Source: Fibrobacter succinogenes (GTDB lineage Bacteria > Fibrobacterota > Fibrobacteria > Fibrobacterales > Fibrobacteraceae). Taken from it: DNA of 64,000 bases. Both the position numbers and the translations under genes were made by a program. Under the pieces are notes generated by a model, which was given only the letters and a program-made list of their open reading frames with translations, was not told the DNA's origin and made no database searches. Where the stretch lies: the NCBI GenBank assembly GCA_902768715.1, contig CACXMH010000006.1, positions 62,001-126,000 of the forward strand, in the 5' to 3' direction. This document shows positions 18,713-25,933 of the stretch, piece after piece (position 1 is the first letter of the stretch; each line of letters starts with the position of its first letter).

Positions 18713-19816
18713 ATGGATATCGGTTCGTTACATTTTCAGAATCCCGAAGCCTTTTGGCTGTTGCTGCTTGTTCCCGTGCTTGTGGCGCTCTATGTTTACC
18801 GTCAGCAGCGTCGCAAGAGCACCATCAAGTTTCCGGCCCTTGCCATAGCCAAAAAAGCATCGCCTAGTCATCGGGTGCGCATGCGCCACATTGTGCCGGC
18901 GCTCCGCCTTGCAGCCCTGTGCTGCTTTGTGGTGGCCCTTGCCCGCCCCCAGAATGCTACCGAGGTGGAATACACCAATACCGACGGCGTGGATATTATG
19001 CTGGTGCTGGACGTGTCGGGCTCCATGGGTACGCTGGACATGTTGACCCGCACAGAACAGGCGAAGCTCGGGGTGATGAACGCCGAACGGATTCTCAAGT
19101 CCGGCGATTACTGGAAATATAGCCGCATGGGGTACGCCCAGCAGGTTATTGCAGAATTCATCCAGAAACGCCACAGCGACCGTATCGGCCTTTCTGCCTT
19201 TGGCGCCCGTGCCGTTACCCAGTGCCCCCTTACGCTGGATTACGGTTCCTTGCTTGAAATTCTGGGCGTTACAGACGACCTGGCCCACGATTCTATCATG
19301 GGAAGCCGAACCGCCATTGGCGATGGCCTCATGAATGCTCTTGCCCGCCTGCAAAAATCCGAAGCCAAGTCCAAGGTGGTGGTTCTCCTGACCGACGGTA
19401 AGGACAACGCCAGCGTCATTTCACCTGTCCGTGCGGCCGAGGTGGCCCAGTCCATCGGGGTGAAGGTCTATACCGTAGGCGTGGGCAAGCGGAAGGGTAA
19501 AATCCTGAGTTTCCAGCAGAACCCCTGGACAGGCGAAATCTCCTGGGGCGAGCGGGATATTACTCCCGAAGAAGGCATCGACGAAACCACCCTCAAGGCG
19601 GTGGCGCAAAAGACCGGCGGAAAGTTCTACCGTGCCGAAAACAAGGAACAGCTAGAAGAAATCTATTCCGAAATCGACCAGCTGGAAAAATCCGAAATCG
19701 AGACGGTGGCCTACGCCCGCTATGCCGAAAAATTCTACCCCTGGCTTTTGGTAGGGGCGCTCCTCATTCTGCTTGAACTGATTCTTGCCAACACCCGCTT
19801 TGTGCGGATTCCGTAG
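18713..19816 (+). CDS. BatA-like membrane protein with von Willebrand factor A domain
   Basis: 367 residues from the ATG at 18713, which has GGAG 5 bases upstream; a TTG at 18683 is an unlikely alternative. N-terminal membrane helix (about 13-31) and a second at about 65-82 (ending in the typical ALARPQ) precede the VWA domain (about 95-300) with MIDAS residues DVSGS (Asp about 100), then a C-terminal helix (about 343-362). This is the aerotolerance BatA layout. No MoxR ATPase or DUF58 gene accompanies it, which are usual partners. A second BatA-like gene lies at 21129, separated by a convergent gene. Confidence 0.85.
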   Translation: MDIGSLHFQNPEAFWLLLLVPVLVALYVYRQQRRKSTIKFPALAIAKKASPSHRVRMRHIVPALRLAALCCFVVALARPQNATEVEYTNTDGVDIMLVLDVSGSMGTLDMLTRTEQAKLGVMNAERILKSGDYWKYSRMGYAQQVIAEFIQKRHSDRIGLSAFGARAVTQCPLTLDYGSLLEILGVTDDLAHDSIMGSRTAIGDGLMNALARLQKSEAKSKVVVLLTDGKDNASVISPVRAAEVAQSIGVKVYTVGVGKRKGKILSFQQNPWTGEISWGERDITPEEGIDETTLKAVAQKTGGKFYRAENKEQLEEIYSEIDQLEKSEIETVAYARYAEKFYPWLLVGALLILLELILANTRFVRIP

Positions 19817-19817
19817 G

Positions 19818-20936
19818 CTATTCCCCATCTACAGAAGGCTTGTAGCAGTTCCTGGTGCAGTTTTCGATCAGATCGTCAACCGTCTTGGTGGTGGGCGTGC
19901 CGAATTCGGACCAGTAGATGGAGAAGGTAATGGGCCACGGGCCCTGGGCAAGTTCTTCGCTGGTGGCGCTGGTGGCAATCAGCCTGTTGGCCAGAGTTTC
20001 TATCTCGGAGAAATCGTTACATTCAGTAACAATGGCAAAAGACGAAGTGCTGTAACGGGCGATAAAAGAGCCGCGATTGATGCATTGCTGCCGTAGGAAC
20101 GAGGCCATTTTTTGGAGGGCTATGGCTGCGGCCACGCCCCCGTATTTCTTTTTCATGGCCTTGAACTTGTCAATGTCGATTTTCACAAAAAACAGTCTCT
20201 TGGCGGGGTTCTGTTTCTGGGTAATGGCTTCCAGGTAGTCTGCAAGTTTGTTGTCATTGTTGAGCTTGGTGATTTCATCGACGGTAATTCGCCTGCGTAG
20301 CGCGCACAGATGTATGAACAGAGTGACGATGACAAACGAGGGCGACGTGATGGGCATATCGTAGAATTTGGCCTGTACCATCAGCAGAAGCAGGGGGAAA
20401 GCCATGGCTCCCGAAAGCAGGTAAAGGCTACGACGGCGAATCCTGTTGGTGCACTTGCGGGCCTTGGTCAGGCACAGGATCGACGCGGATACCACATAGA
20501 CAATCGTCAGGATGTTCAGCAAAATCCACACATGGGGCCTCATGTCGAGAGGCGGTTCTGTCAGGTTGCTCAAGACATCTATGATGGCCATGACACTTAC
20601 CACAAGGCTTGGCAACAATATGGGGATGAACTTGTTGCGAAGGTGATAGGTGCTTGTGGATGTAATAAAGAATACGGTCAGGAACCAGGAACAACCCATG
20701 CAGATGCAGGTGACGATCTTGAGGCCGTTGATAATCTTGATGACGGGGATGTAAGTGGAGGGAATGAACTGCCCTGTAGAATTCAGGACGCAGAAAGCGA
20801 TGGACAGGTCCACCAGGTATCGGAAAACGTGAACTTCTCTGAGGCGGGAGGCCCGCTCCGTGATGCCATAACGCACCATCAGGAGAATGGCGATGCTTAT
20901 GAGATCGATTTCGACTACAAAGGGATTGATTTCCAT
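19818..20936 (-). CDS. membrane protein with degenerate GGDEF domain
   Basis: 372 residues: about six membrane helices (10-220), then a domain resembling GGDEF: DEITKLNNDNKLADYL, LFFVKIDIDKFKAMKKKYGG (the substrate-binding IDIDxFK region) and RYSTSSFAIV where active cyclases have RYGGDEF. The signature GG(D/E)EF is thus replaced by STSSF, so cyclic-di-GMP synthesis is not expected; it may bind nucleotide or act as a membrane signalling scaffold. It stands between and antisense to the two BatA-like genes, with 1 base to the 19816 stop. Confidence 0.75.
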   Translation of the reverse strand: MEINPFVVEIDLISIAILLMVRYGITERASRLREVHVFRYLVDLSIAFCVLNSTGQFIPSTYIPVIKIINGLKIVTCICMGCSWFLTVFFITSTSTYHLRNKFIPILLPSLVVSVMAIIDVLSNLTEPPLDMRPHVWILLNILTIVYVVSASILCLTKARKCTNRIRRRSLYLLSGAMAFPLLLLMVQAKFYDMPITSPSFVIVTLFIHLCALRRRITVDEITKLNNDNKLADYLEAITQKQNPAKRLFFVKIDIDKFKAMKKKYGGVAAAIALQKMASFLRQQCINRGSFIARYSTSSFAIVTECNDFSEIETLANRLIATSATSEELAQGPWPITFSIYWSEFGTPTTKTVDDLIENCTRNCYKPSVDGE

Positions 20937-21017
20937 AGATTTACCCTATAACCCAATAAGTAAAATATATCTTTTTTTTAACAAAAAAGTCATCGTCAGC
21001 AAATAAATGTGATTTTT

Positions 21018-21051
21018 CCCGTTTTTTGAAGGGAATTCCCCAAAAAACGGG
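21018..21051 (+). promoter_or_regulatory. long perfect hairpin between divergent genes
   Basis: An 11-bp perfect stem (CCCGTTTTTTG with CAAAAAACGGG) encloses the palindrome GGGAATTCCC. It overlaps a second small hairpin GGGC-AAAAAA-GCCC (21050-21063) that is followed by a T-run, so the two could be mutually exclusive on the plus strand. Confidence 0.45.
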
Positions 21052-21071
21052 GCAAAAAAGCCCATTTTTTG

Positions 21072-21077
21072 TATATT
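21072..21077 (+). promoter_or_regulatory. candidate -10 element of the second BatA-like gene
   Basis: TATATT preceded by a T-run and followed by C, 51 bases before the ATG at 21129. If used, transcription would start within or next to the hairpin at 21084-21115. Confidence 0.45.
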
Positions 21078-21083
21078 CTTGAG

Positions 21084-21115
21084 GGGGCGGGCACTGCCCC
21101 GCGTTGATTTTTTTT
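21084..21115 (+). terminator. terminator-like hairpin in the leader of the second BatA-like gene
   Basis: GGGGC pairs with GCCCC (or GCGGG with CCCGC in register), then GTTGA and eight T. It is immediately upstream of the ribosome site (CTGGAG) of the gene at 21129, so it may be an attenuator or a 5' protective stem rather than an end-of-gene terminator. Confidence 0.4.
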
Positions 21116-21128
21116 CTGGAGCCTGTCC

Positions 21129-22157
21129 ATGCGATTTGCGGAACCGAGCTTTTTGTGGGGACTTTTCACCCTGCCTTTTTTTGCCCTTTTGTTCTATTAT
21201 GCCTTTTATCGCCGTAAAAAACTGGCGGAGCGTTTCGTGTCCCTTTCCATGCTGCCCAAGCTTTCGACCAGCGTGTCTCCCTGGCGGAGGCTCGCCAAGG
21301 TTCTGATCCTCCTTTTGGCAATCGCTTTTTTGTTCGTTGCTCTTGCAAGGCCCCAGTGGGGCCACAAGTTGGAACATGTTGAACGTCGTGGCTTGGATCT
21401 GGTTCTTCTGCAGGACATTTCCCTTTCCATGCTGGCCGAAGACATCAAGCCCAACCGTCTGGTGCGTAGCCGTCACGAAATTGCCTCGTTCCTGGAATCT
21501 CTCACCGGCGACCGCGTGGGTCTGGTGGCCTTTAGCGGCGAGGCCCAGGTGATGGTGCCTCTGACACTGGACTACGGAACCGTGCAGATGATGCTCCGGG
21601 AACTGGAGCCGGGCTGGCTCATGCCGGGAACAAACCTGGAAAAGGCCATCCGCAAGGGGATGGATTTGTTCCGCAACTCCGGCGGGGCGGGCAAGTATTC
21701 GGTAATGGTCCTCATGAGTGACGGCGAAGAGCTTGAAGACGCCGCCGTCAATGCCGCCAAGGAAGCCGCCGAGATGGGCATCCGCATCTATACGGTGGGT
21801 ATCGGCTCCCGCGAAGGCGTGCCAATCCCCGTCAAGACCAAGAACGGAGAAGTGGCCTACAAAAAAGACATGCAAGGAAACATCGTGACCACCCGCCTAG
21901 AAGACGGGACTCTTCAAGAAATTGCAAGCGCTACCGGCGGGTTGTACTTTTACGCGAGCCCCGGTGAGTTCCAGCTGCAGAAGGTGCTGACCGAAATTGC
22001 CACCCTCGAAAAGAAGGACCAGGCAAGCGACCGCTTTGAGAATTACCAGGACCGCTACCAGATTTTCCTCGGGATTGCGGCTCTGCTGTTTCTGATTGAA
22101 GCGGTAGTGTCCGAACGGGGCCGCCGCCGCAAGCAACTGGCCGGTCGTTTCAGCTGA
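21129..22157 (+). CDS. BatA-like membrane protein with von Willebrand factor A domain
   Basis: 342 residues: membrane helices at about 8-26 and 57-74 (ending ALARPQWG), VWA domain (about 88-290) with MIDAS sequence DISLS (Asp about 96), TNLEKAI and MSDGEE, and a C-terminal helix (about 310-328). TGGAG precedes the ATG. The layout matches BatA/BatB proteins that sit in the inner membrane with the VWA domain in the periplasm. It is a paralogue of the 18713 gene, clearly diverged. No MoxR gene is nearby. Confidence 0.85.
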   Translation: MRFAEPSFLWGLFTLPFFALLFYYAFYRRKKLAERFVSLSMLPKLSTSVSPWRRLAKVLILLLAIAFLFVALARPQWGHKLEHVERRGLDLVLLQDISLSMLAEDIKPNRLVRSRHEIASFLESLTGDRVGLVAFSGEAQVMVPLTLDYGTVQMMLRELEPGWLMPGTNLEKAIRKGMDLFRNSGGAGKYSVMVLMSDGEELEDAAVNAAKEAAEMGIRIYTVGIGSREGVPIPVKTKNGEVAYKKDMQGNIVTTRLEDGTLQEIASATGGLYFYASPGEFQLQKVLTEIATLEKKDQASDRFENYQDRYQIFLGIAALLFLIEAVVSERGRRRKQLAGRFS

Positions 22158-22174
22158 GTCATCGCTCCGGGTAC

Positions 22175-22262
22175 AAAAAAAAGCCTTTCGGGTGGGTATG
22201 TCTCTCTTGGAGACGGGCGGCGCTCCATGGGAGGCCGAATTAGAATCCACCGGAAAGGCTAT
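22175..22262 (-). ncRNA. candidate structured small RNA (three-way junction with U-tail)
   Basis: Outer stem 22182-22195 with 22247-22260 pairs at 13 of 14 positions. It encloses a perfect 5-bp hairpin (22200-22214, GTCTC/GAGAC) and a 7-bp hairpin with one bulge (22219-22236, GGC-CTCC/GGAG-GCC). On the minus strand the outer stem is followed by eight U. Upstream on that strand are TTATCA and TATTAT separated by 16 bases, usable as -35 and -10. No protein frame explains it. It fits none of the riboswitches or RNAs I know; the class is undetermined. Confidence 0.5.
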
Positions 22263-22343
22263 GAGTATAATATACATTCAAAAAAGTCTGATAAACCAAA
22301 TTATTTTGAAATTCCTTAGTCCAATTTGGAATGAGGGAATAGC

Positions 22344-22349
22344 TATATT
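22344..22349 (+). promoter_or_regulatory. candidate -10 element, leaderless M16-like gene
   Basis: TATATT followed by G lies only 8 bases before the ATG at 22358 and no Shine-Dalgarno exists, so transcription would begin at or near the start codon. Confidence 0.5.
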
Positions 22350-22357
22350 GTTTGGTG

Positions 22358-23923
22358 ATGAAGAAAAATGATGTGAAAACCATATCCTTGCTGGTGGGTG
22401 CAGCCCTCCTGGCGGTTGTTGCCGCTTGTTCCAGCGCGCCTGCCCCTGCAACGGAAAATGCCGCGACGGTTGCTACCCCAAAGGATTCCGTCGCAGTGTC
22501 TGAACAGAGCGGTGCTGCAGCTCAGCCTGCAAAGTCCGACATCCCCGCAAGCTACAAGGACATCCAGTTTCCGGAATACAACTACGTAGCGCCTTACCCG
22601 AAGGATTACCGGGTAGAAATAGCCGAAGGCGTCTCCGGTTACATCGTGAGCGACCGCCGCTTGCCCCTGGTGAATTTTACGGTCTATTTCGAGAATCCGA
22701 GAGTCCCCGCCTCCATCAAGGACGAAGCCGCTTTCGAGATGCTGGGTTCCATGCTTAGGCGTGGCGGCGGTGGCGGTATCGCTCCCGGTGCCCTGGAAGA
22801 TACCCTTGAGTTTATCAGCGCCGGAGTCGGTTCTTCGGCCGGCGTGTGGACCGCCTCTTTCGACATTGACTGCCTGACCAAGGACTTTCCATCGGTGCTT
22901 GCACTGACAAAGAAGGTGTTGCTCGCTCCCGCCTTTGACAAGGAACAGCTGGAAATCGTAAAGACCAAGTCCGCTACCGCTTATGAACAGCGCTACGATA
23001 CTCCTGCCAAGGTGCTTTCGGCCCTGCGTGCCAAGGTGAACTACGCTCCTAACAATCGTCTGTGGGACGCTACCGGTGACGAATACAAGAAGGTCACTGA
23101 CGCCGACCTGAAACGGCTTTCCCGCGGGGTGTTCCAGTCTAGCCGAATCATCTTTGCCTTGTCTGGTGATGTGGACCGGGATTCCAGCGTGCAGATGCTT
23201 AAGGAATTTTTCGCCGACTGGAAAAAGGACACTTCCACCGTTTCTTCTAAGCCTGCGGATTCCGCTTTCGTGACGCCAGTACCTCTCGCTTACTTGCGCA
23301 AGCCCGGGACCTACGTGGTGGACAAGGACATTACCCAGGCGAACATCACCATCAACCAGCCTTTCGTGAAGCGCCCCCATCCCGACTACTACCCGGCGGC
23401 GGTGGCGAGCTTTATCTTGGGTGGCGGGAGCTTTACCAGCCGCCTCATGAACCGCGTGCGCAGCGACGAGGGCCTGGCCTACAGTATCTACAGCACCGTA
23501 GGCAACGACTATCGGGATACCGCCATGACCACCATCGCCTTGCAGACCAAGGTGGAGTCCGTGGATTTTGCCCTGAAGCTGATTTTTGAAGAAGTGGAAA
23601 AGCTGGCCAAGGAAGGCCCGACGGCAGAAGAACTGGAACAGGCGAAAAAAGCGCTGATCGAAAGTCTGCCCAGCCTGTTCGATTCCCCTGCTTCTACGGC
23701 CACTATCTTTGCCAAGGGAGAACTGCTGGGCAAGACCTTTGACCACTACCTGGACTACGTGAAAGAAATTTCTGCCGTCACTCCTGAACAGGTGAAGGCC
23801 ATGATTGCAAAATATTTTGCCCGCGACAAGATGACCATTTCTATCGTAGGTCCTGTCTCTAAATTCGATGCATTGAAACCTTTCACCGTAATTCCCCAGG
23901 ATAGCCTGGATTTTAGGCAATAG
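22358..23923 (+). CDS. M16-family (insulinase-like) lipoprotein lacking the zinc motif
   Basis: 521 residues. Lipoprotein signal peptide (LLAVVAAC, Cys near 24), a Ser/Ala/Pro linker to about residue 55, then two M16 domains. Where active M16 enzymes have HxxEH the protein reads AFEMLGSMLRRGG, so no zinc site is present in the first domain. The second domain keeps the partner-subunit signature SRLMNRVRSDEGLAYSIYS with the Arg/Tyr pair. In two-subunit M16 peptidases the non-catalytic chain looks like this; no catalytic partner is found in the window. The ATG at 22358 is preferred over the in-frame TTG/GTG just upstream; the start appears leaderless. Confidence 0.8.
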   Translation: MKKNDVKTISLLVGAALLAVVAACSSAPAPATENAATVATPKDSVAVSEQSGAAAQPAKSDIPASYKDIQFPEYNYVAPYPKDYRVEIAEGVSGYIVSDRRLPLVNFTVYFENPRVPASIKDEAAFEMLGSMLRRGGGGGIAPGALEDTLEFISAGVGSSAGVWTASFDIDCLTKDFPSVLALTKKVLLAPAFDKEQLEIVKTKSATAYEQRYDTPAKVLSALRAKVNYAPNNRLWDATGDEYKKVTDADLKRLSRGVFQSSRIIFALSGDVDRDSSVQMLKEFFADWKKDTSTVSSKPADSAFVTPVPLAYLRKPGTYVVDKDITQANITINQPFVKRPHPDYYPAAVASFILGGGSFTSRLMNRVRSDEGLAYSIYSTVGNDYRDTAMTTIALQTKVESVDFALKLIFEEVEKLAKEGPTAEELEQAKKALIESLPSLFDSPASTATIFAKGELLGKTFDHYLDYVKEISAVTPEQVKAMIAKYFARDKMTISIVGPVSKFDALKPFTVIPQDSLDFRQ

Positions 23924-23937
23924 CCAAAAGGATTCCT

Positions 23938-24951
23938 GTGGGTAGGCGAGTTCTTGTTTTCTTGATGCTGTTGGCCTTTGCCTGTGCAGAGGCGTTTGCT
24001 GCAGATTCGCCCGAAAGCAAGCGCGAAGCCCTGATGAAAGAAATTGGCCGCAAGCGCATGATTGAAAAGTCCGGCGGCGAAGAGGGATTCCGTTCCCTCT
24101 GTTCCGGCGTCAAGAAATGCCTGAACATCGATTACGGTTTTTGTACAGAAGAAGATCAGAAACCCTGGCCCAAGGTCAAGTACAACGAGGAGTTTTGCGC
24201 CCCCTTTGTAGAAATCACCAAGCGGGGCTTGCCTGCAGATCCGAAAATCACGGGAGCGACGGAAATCTATTCCAGATTAGGCCGACAGTACCGTGCCATT
24301 TACGAGAACAAGGGCACGCTTCCTCTGGGGCAGAATGTCATCAGCTACTTGTTCGACAACATGCCCTTTACGGCAGAGCTCATCAACGCCTACCTGGGCA
24401 CGAACTACCGGCTGGAATACACCAGCAAGGACAGGCGGTTCTTTAGCGGTAGCAACGGCCGGAGCCTTTCGGGTGAATTCTTCTGGGCCCTGCAGGATAG
24501 TGCTGGGCAGAAGCTCGGCATGCGGAACGTGTTTTTCGGGTATGGACACGCCCAGGTCCTCAAGTGGTCGCTGCACGGAACGGCTGTGGCCTACCTGGAC
24601 ATGGACCCCGTCTCCGACAAGGAAATTCGGTACAAGTTAACGGCTATCGTATTCCCCGGGAATTCCGTGCTAAATTCCATTATGCAGATGCGGGTCTTCA
24701 AGAGCGTGGTAGGCGACAAGATTGACCACATCGTCAAGGATATCAAGAAGTCGTCGGGAGAATACTTTGGCGGAAACAAGGAGCCCATGCTCAAGAGCGC
24801 TTCTCTCAAGTCCATGGAGAACGTGCAGTACATTCTGGATTTCGAGAACGTGGTGAATGGCGCTCCCTGGAAGTTGGGTGACTTTGAAAAGTTGCAGATT
24901 CAGCGTCGGCAGGCCAAGGAAGTTCCTGTGCCGCTGCAGGTGAAAGAATAG
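23938..24951 (+). CDS. secreted protein of unknown function
   Basis: 337 residues from a GTG start with AAAGGA 6 bases upstream. A signal peptide (VLVFLMLLAFACAEAFA) is followed by a charged helix and a Cys-containing region (LCSGVKKCLNIDYGFC, EEFCAPF), then a mixed alpha/beta domain with no motif I recognise. It lies 14 bases after the M16-like gene and is likely co-transcribed, so it may act with that lipoprotein. Family unknown to me. Confidence 0.65.
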   Translation: MGRRVLVFLMLLAFACAEAFAADSPESKREALMKEIGRKRMIEKSGGEEGFRSLCSGVKKCLNIDYGFCTEEDQKPWPKVKYNEEFCAPFVEITKRGLPADPKITGATEIYSRLGRQYRAIYENKGTLPLGQNVISYLFDNMPFTAELINAYLGTNYRLEYTSKDRRFFSGSNGRSLSGEFFWALQDSAGQKLGMRNVFFGYGHAQVLKWSLHGTAVAYLDMDPVSDKEIRYKLTAIVFPGNSVLNSIMQMRVFKSVVGDKIDHIVKDIKKSSGEYFGGNKEPMLKSASLKSMENVQYILDFENVVNGAPWKLGDFEKLQIQRRQAKEVPVPLQVKE

Positions 24952-24986
24952 GTAATAGGGGTTAGGATCTAGGATCTAGGGGTTAG
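24952..24986 (+). repeat. degenerate TTAGG/CTAGG tandem tract
   Basis: GGTAATAGG, GGTTAGGATCTAGG, ATCTAGGGGTTAG follow the stop directly. A second GTGGTTAGTGGTTAGG piece is at 25045-25060. Confidence 0.75.
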
Positions 24987-24998
24987 TAAAGCTGGTCT

Positions 24999-25030
24999 CA
25001 AGAAATGTCATCCTCGCGAAGGCGAGGATC
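24999..25030 (+). repeat. GTCATCCT...AGGATC hairpin repeat, copy 3
   Basis: ATCCTCGC (25010-25017) and GCGAGGAT (25022-25029) form a perfect stem; flank TCAAGAAATGTC as in the other copies. Confidence 0.7.
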
Positions 25031-25069
25031 CGCTTGAGGGTGAAGTGGTTAGTGGTTAGGATTGTGGGT

Positions 25070-25116
25070 TTCAAGAGGTGTCATCCTGAGTGCCCTGTAA
25101 GGGCACGAAGGATCCA
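25070..25116 (+). repeat. GTCATCCT...AGGATC hairpin repeat, copy 4
   Basis: ATCCT (25083-25087) pairs with AGGAT (25109-25113) and TGCCC with GGGCA inside around TGTAA; flank TCAAGAGGTGTC. It differs from copy 2 inside the stem but keeps pairing. Confidence 0.7.
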
Positions 25117-25160
25117 GTCCGTAGGTTCGATTGAAAAAAGAGATTAAAAAAGGAAAATTT

Positions 25161-25817
25161 ATGAGCGAAAAGGAAAGTTTGGAAAGTTTGCTTGCGCGGG
25201 TCACGGACCGCCGTCGGGAACTCCTGACAGGCGTGGTAAACCGCCGCACCCGTCATTTCTGCATGGTGCTGGAAGACCTGTTTGACCCCCACAACATTTC
25301 CGCCGTCATCCGCACCGCAGAGGTTTTCGGCCTGCAGGATGTCCACGTCATCGAAGAGGATAACGCCTACAGCGTGAACAAGTCCATCCTGAAAGGCTCT
25401 TACAAGTGGATGTCCATCTACCTGTACAAGAAACGCATGCTCTGTATGGAAAAGCTCCGTGCAAAAGGCTACAAGATTGCAGTGGCCAGCACCAACACCA
25501 CCAATTCGGTTTTGGATCTGGACCTGAGTCAGCCTACGGCCTTTTACTTGGGGAGCGAGTTCCACGGGAACCATCCCGACACCCTGGCACATGCGGACTA
25601 CGAATTCAAGCTGCCCCAGTACGGCATTACGGAGTCCATGAACGTCTCCGTGGCGGGCGGTGTGCTTATGACCTACCTGGACATTTTCATGCAGCGGGAG
25701 GGCCGCGAAAAATTCCTGCTCCCCCAGGCCGAAAGGGATGCCCTGCTCTACGATTACCTGGACCGGCACGTGAACGGCATCGAGAATAACAGTCCCATTG
25801 TTCGGGTGGAGGGATGA
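25161..25817 (+). CDS. trmH: TrmH-type tRNA/rRNA 2'-O-methyltransferase (SpoU family)
   Basis: 218 residues from the ATG at 25161 (AAAGGA 6 bases upstream). It has the SPOUT motifs in order: motif 1 VLEDLFDPHNISAVIRTAEV (Arg of NxxAxxR, about 45-60), motif 2 FYLGSEFHG and motif 3 LPQYGITESMNVSVAGGVLM. These match TrmH, which methylates the 2'-OH of Gm18 in tRNA using AdoMet in a trefoil-knot dimer. TrmH is inferred over rRNA-specific relatives from the short N-terminus and compact size. The gene stands behind the repeat tracts with its own ribosome site. Confidence 0.85.
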   Translation: MSEKESLESLLARVTDRRRELLTGVVNRRTRHFCMVLEDLFDPHNISAVIRTAEVFGLQDVHVIEEDNAYSVNKSILKGSYKWMSIYLYKKRMLCMEKLRAKGYKIAVASTNTTNSVLDLDLSQPTAFYLGSEFHGNHPDTLAHADYEFKLPQYGITESMNVSVAGGVLMTYLDIFMQREGREKFLLPQAERDALLYDYLDRHVNGIENNSPIVRVEG

Positions 25818-25933
25818 TTTACAATTCGGGATGCGGAGTTCTGGACATAGGGATGGGGTGAAATGCCCTTTGGACCCGCTTTTTGAGGATAATCTCCGGC
25901 AAAATCCATTGAAAATGCTATTTTAAGGCGGAA

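Noticed and set aside
22343-23920. Very long open frame antisense to the M16-like gene
   Set aside because: It mirrors the codon periodicity of the real gene, has no ribosome site, no sensible domain and is rich in His/Gln/Gly as expected for an antisense shadow.
25108-25140. GGTTCGATT resembling a tRNA T-loop
   Set aside because: No acceptor stem, anticodon arm or D-arm can be built around it; it belongs to the flank of a dispersed repeat.
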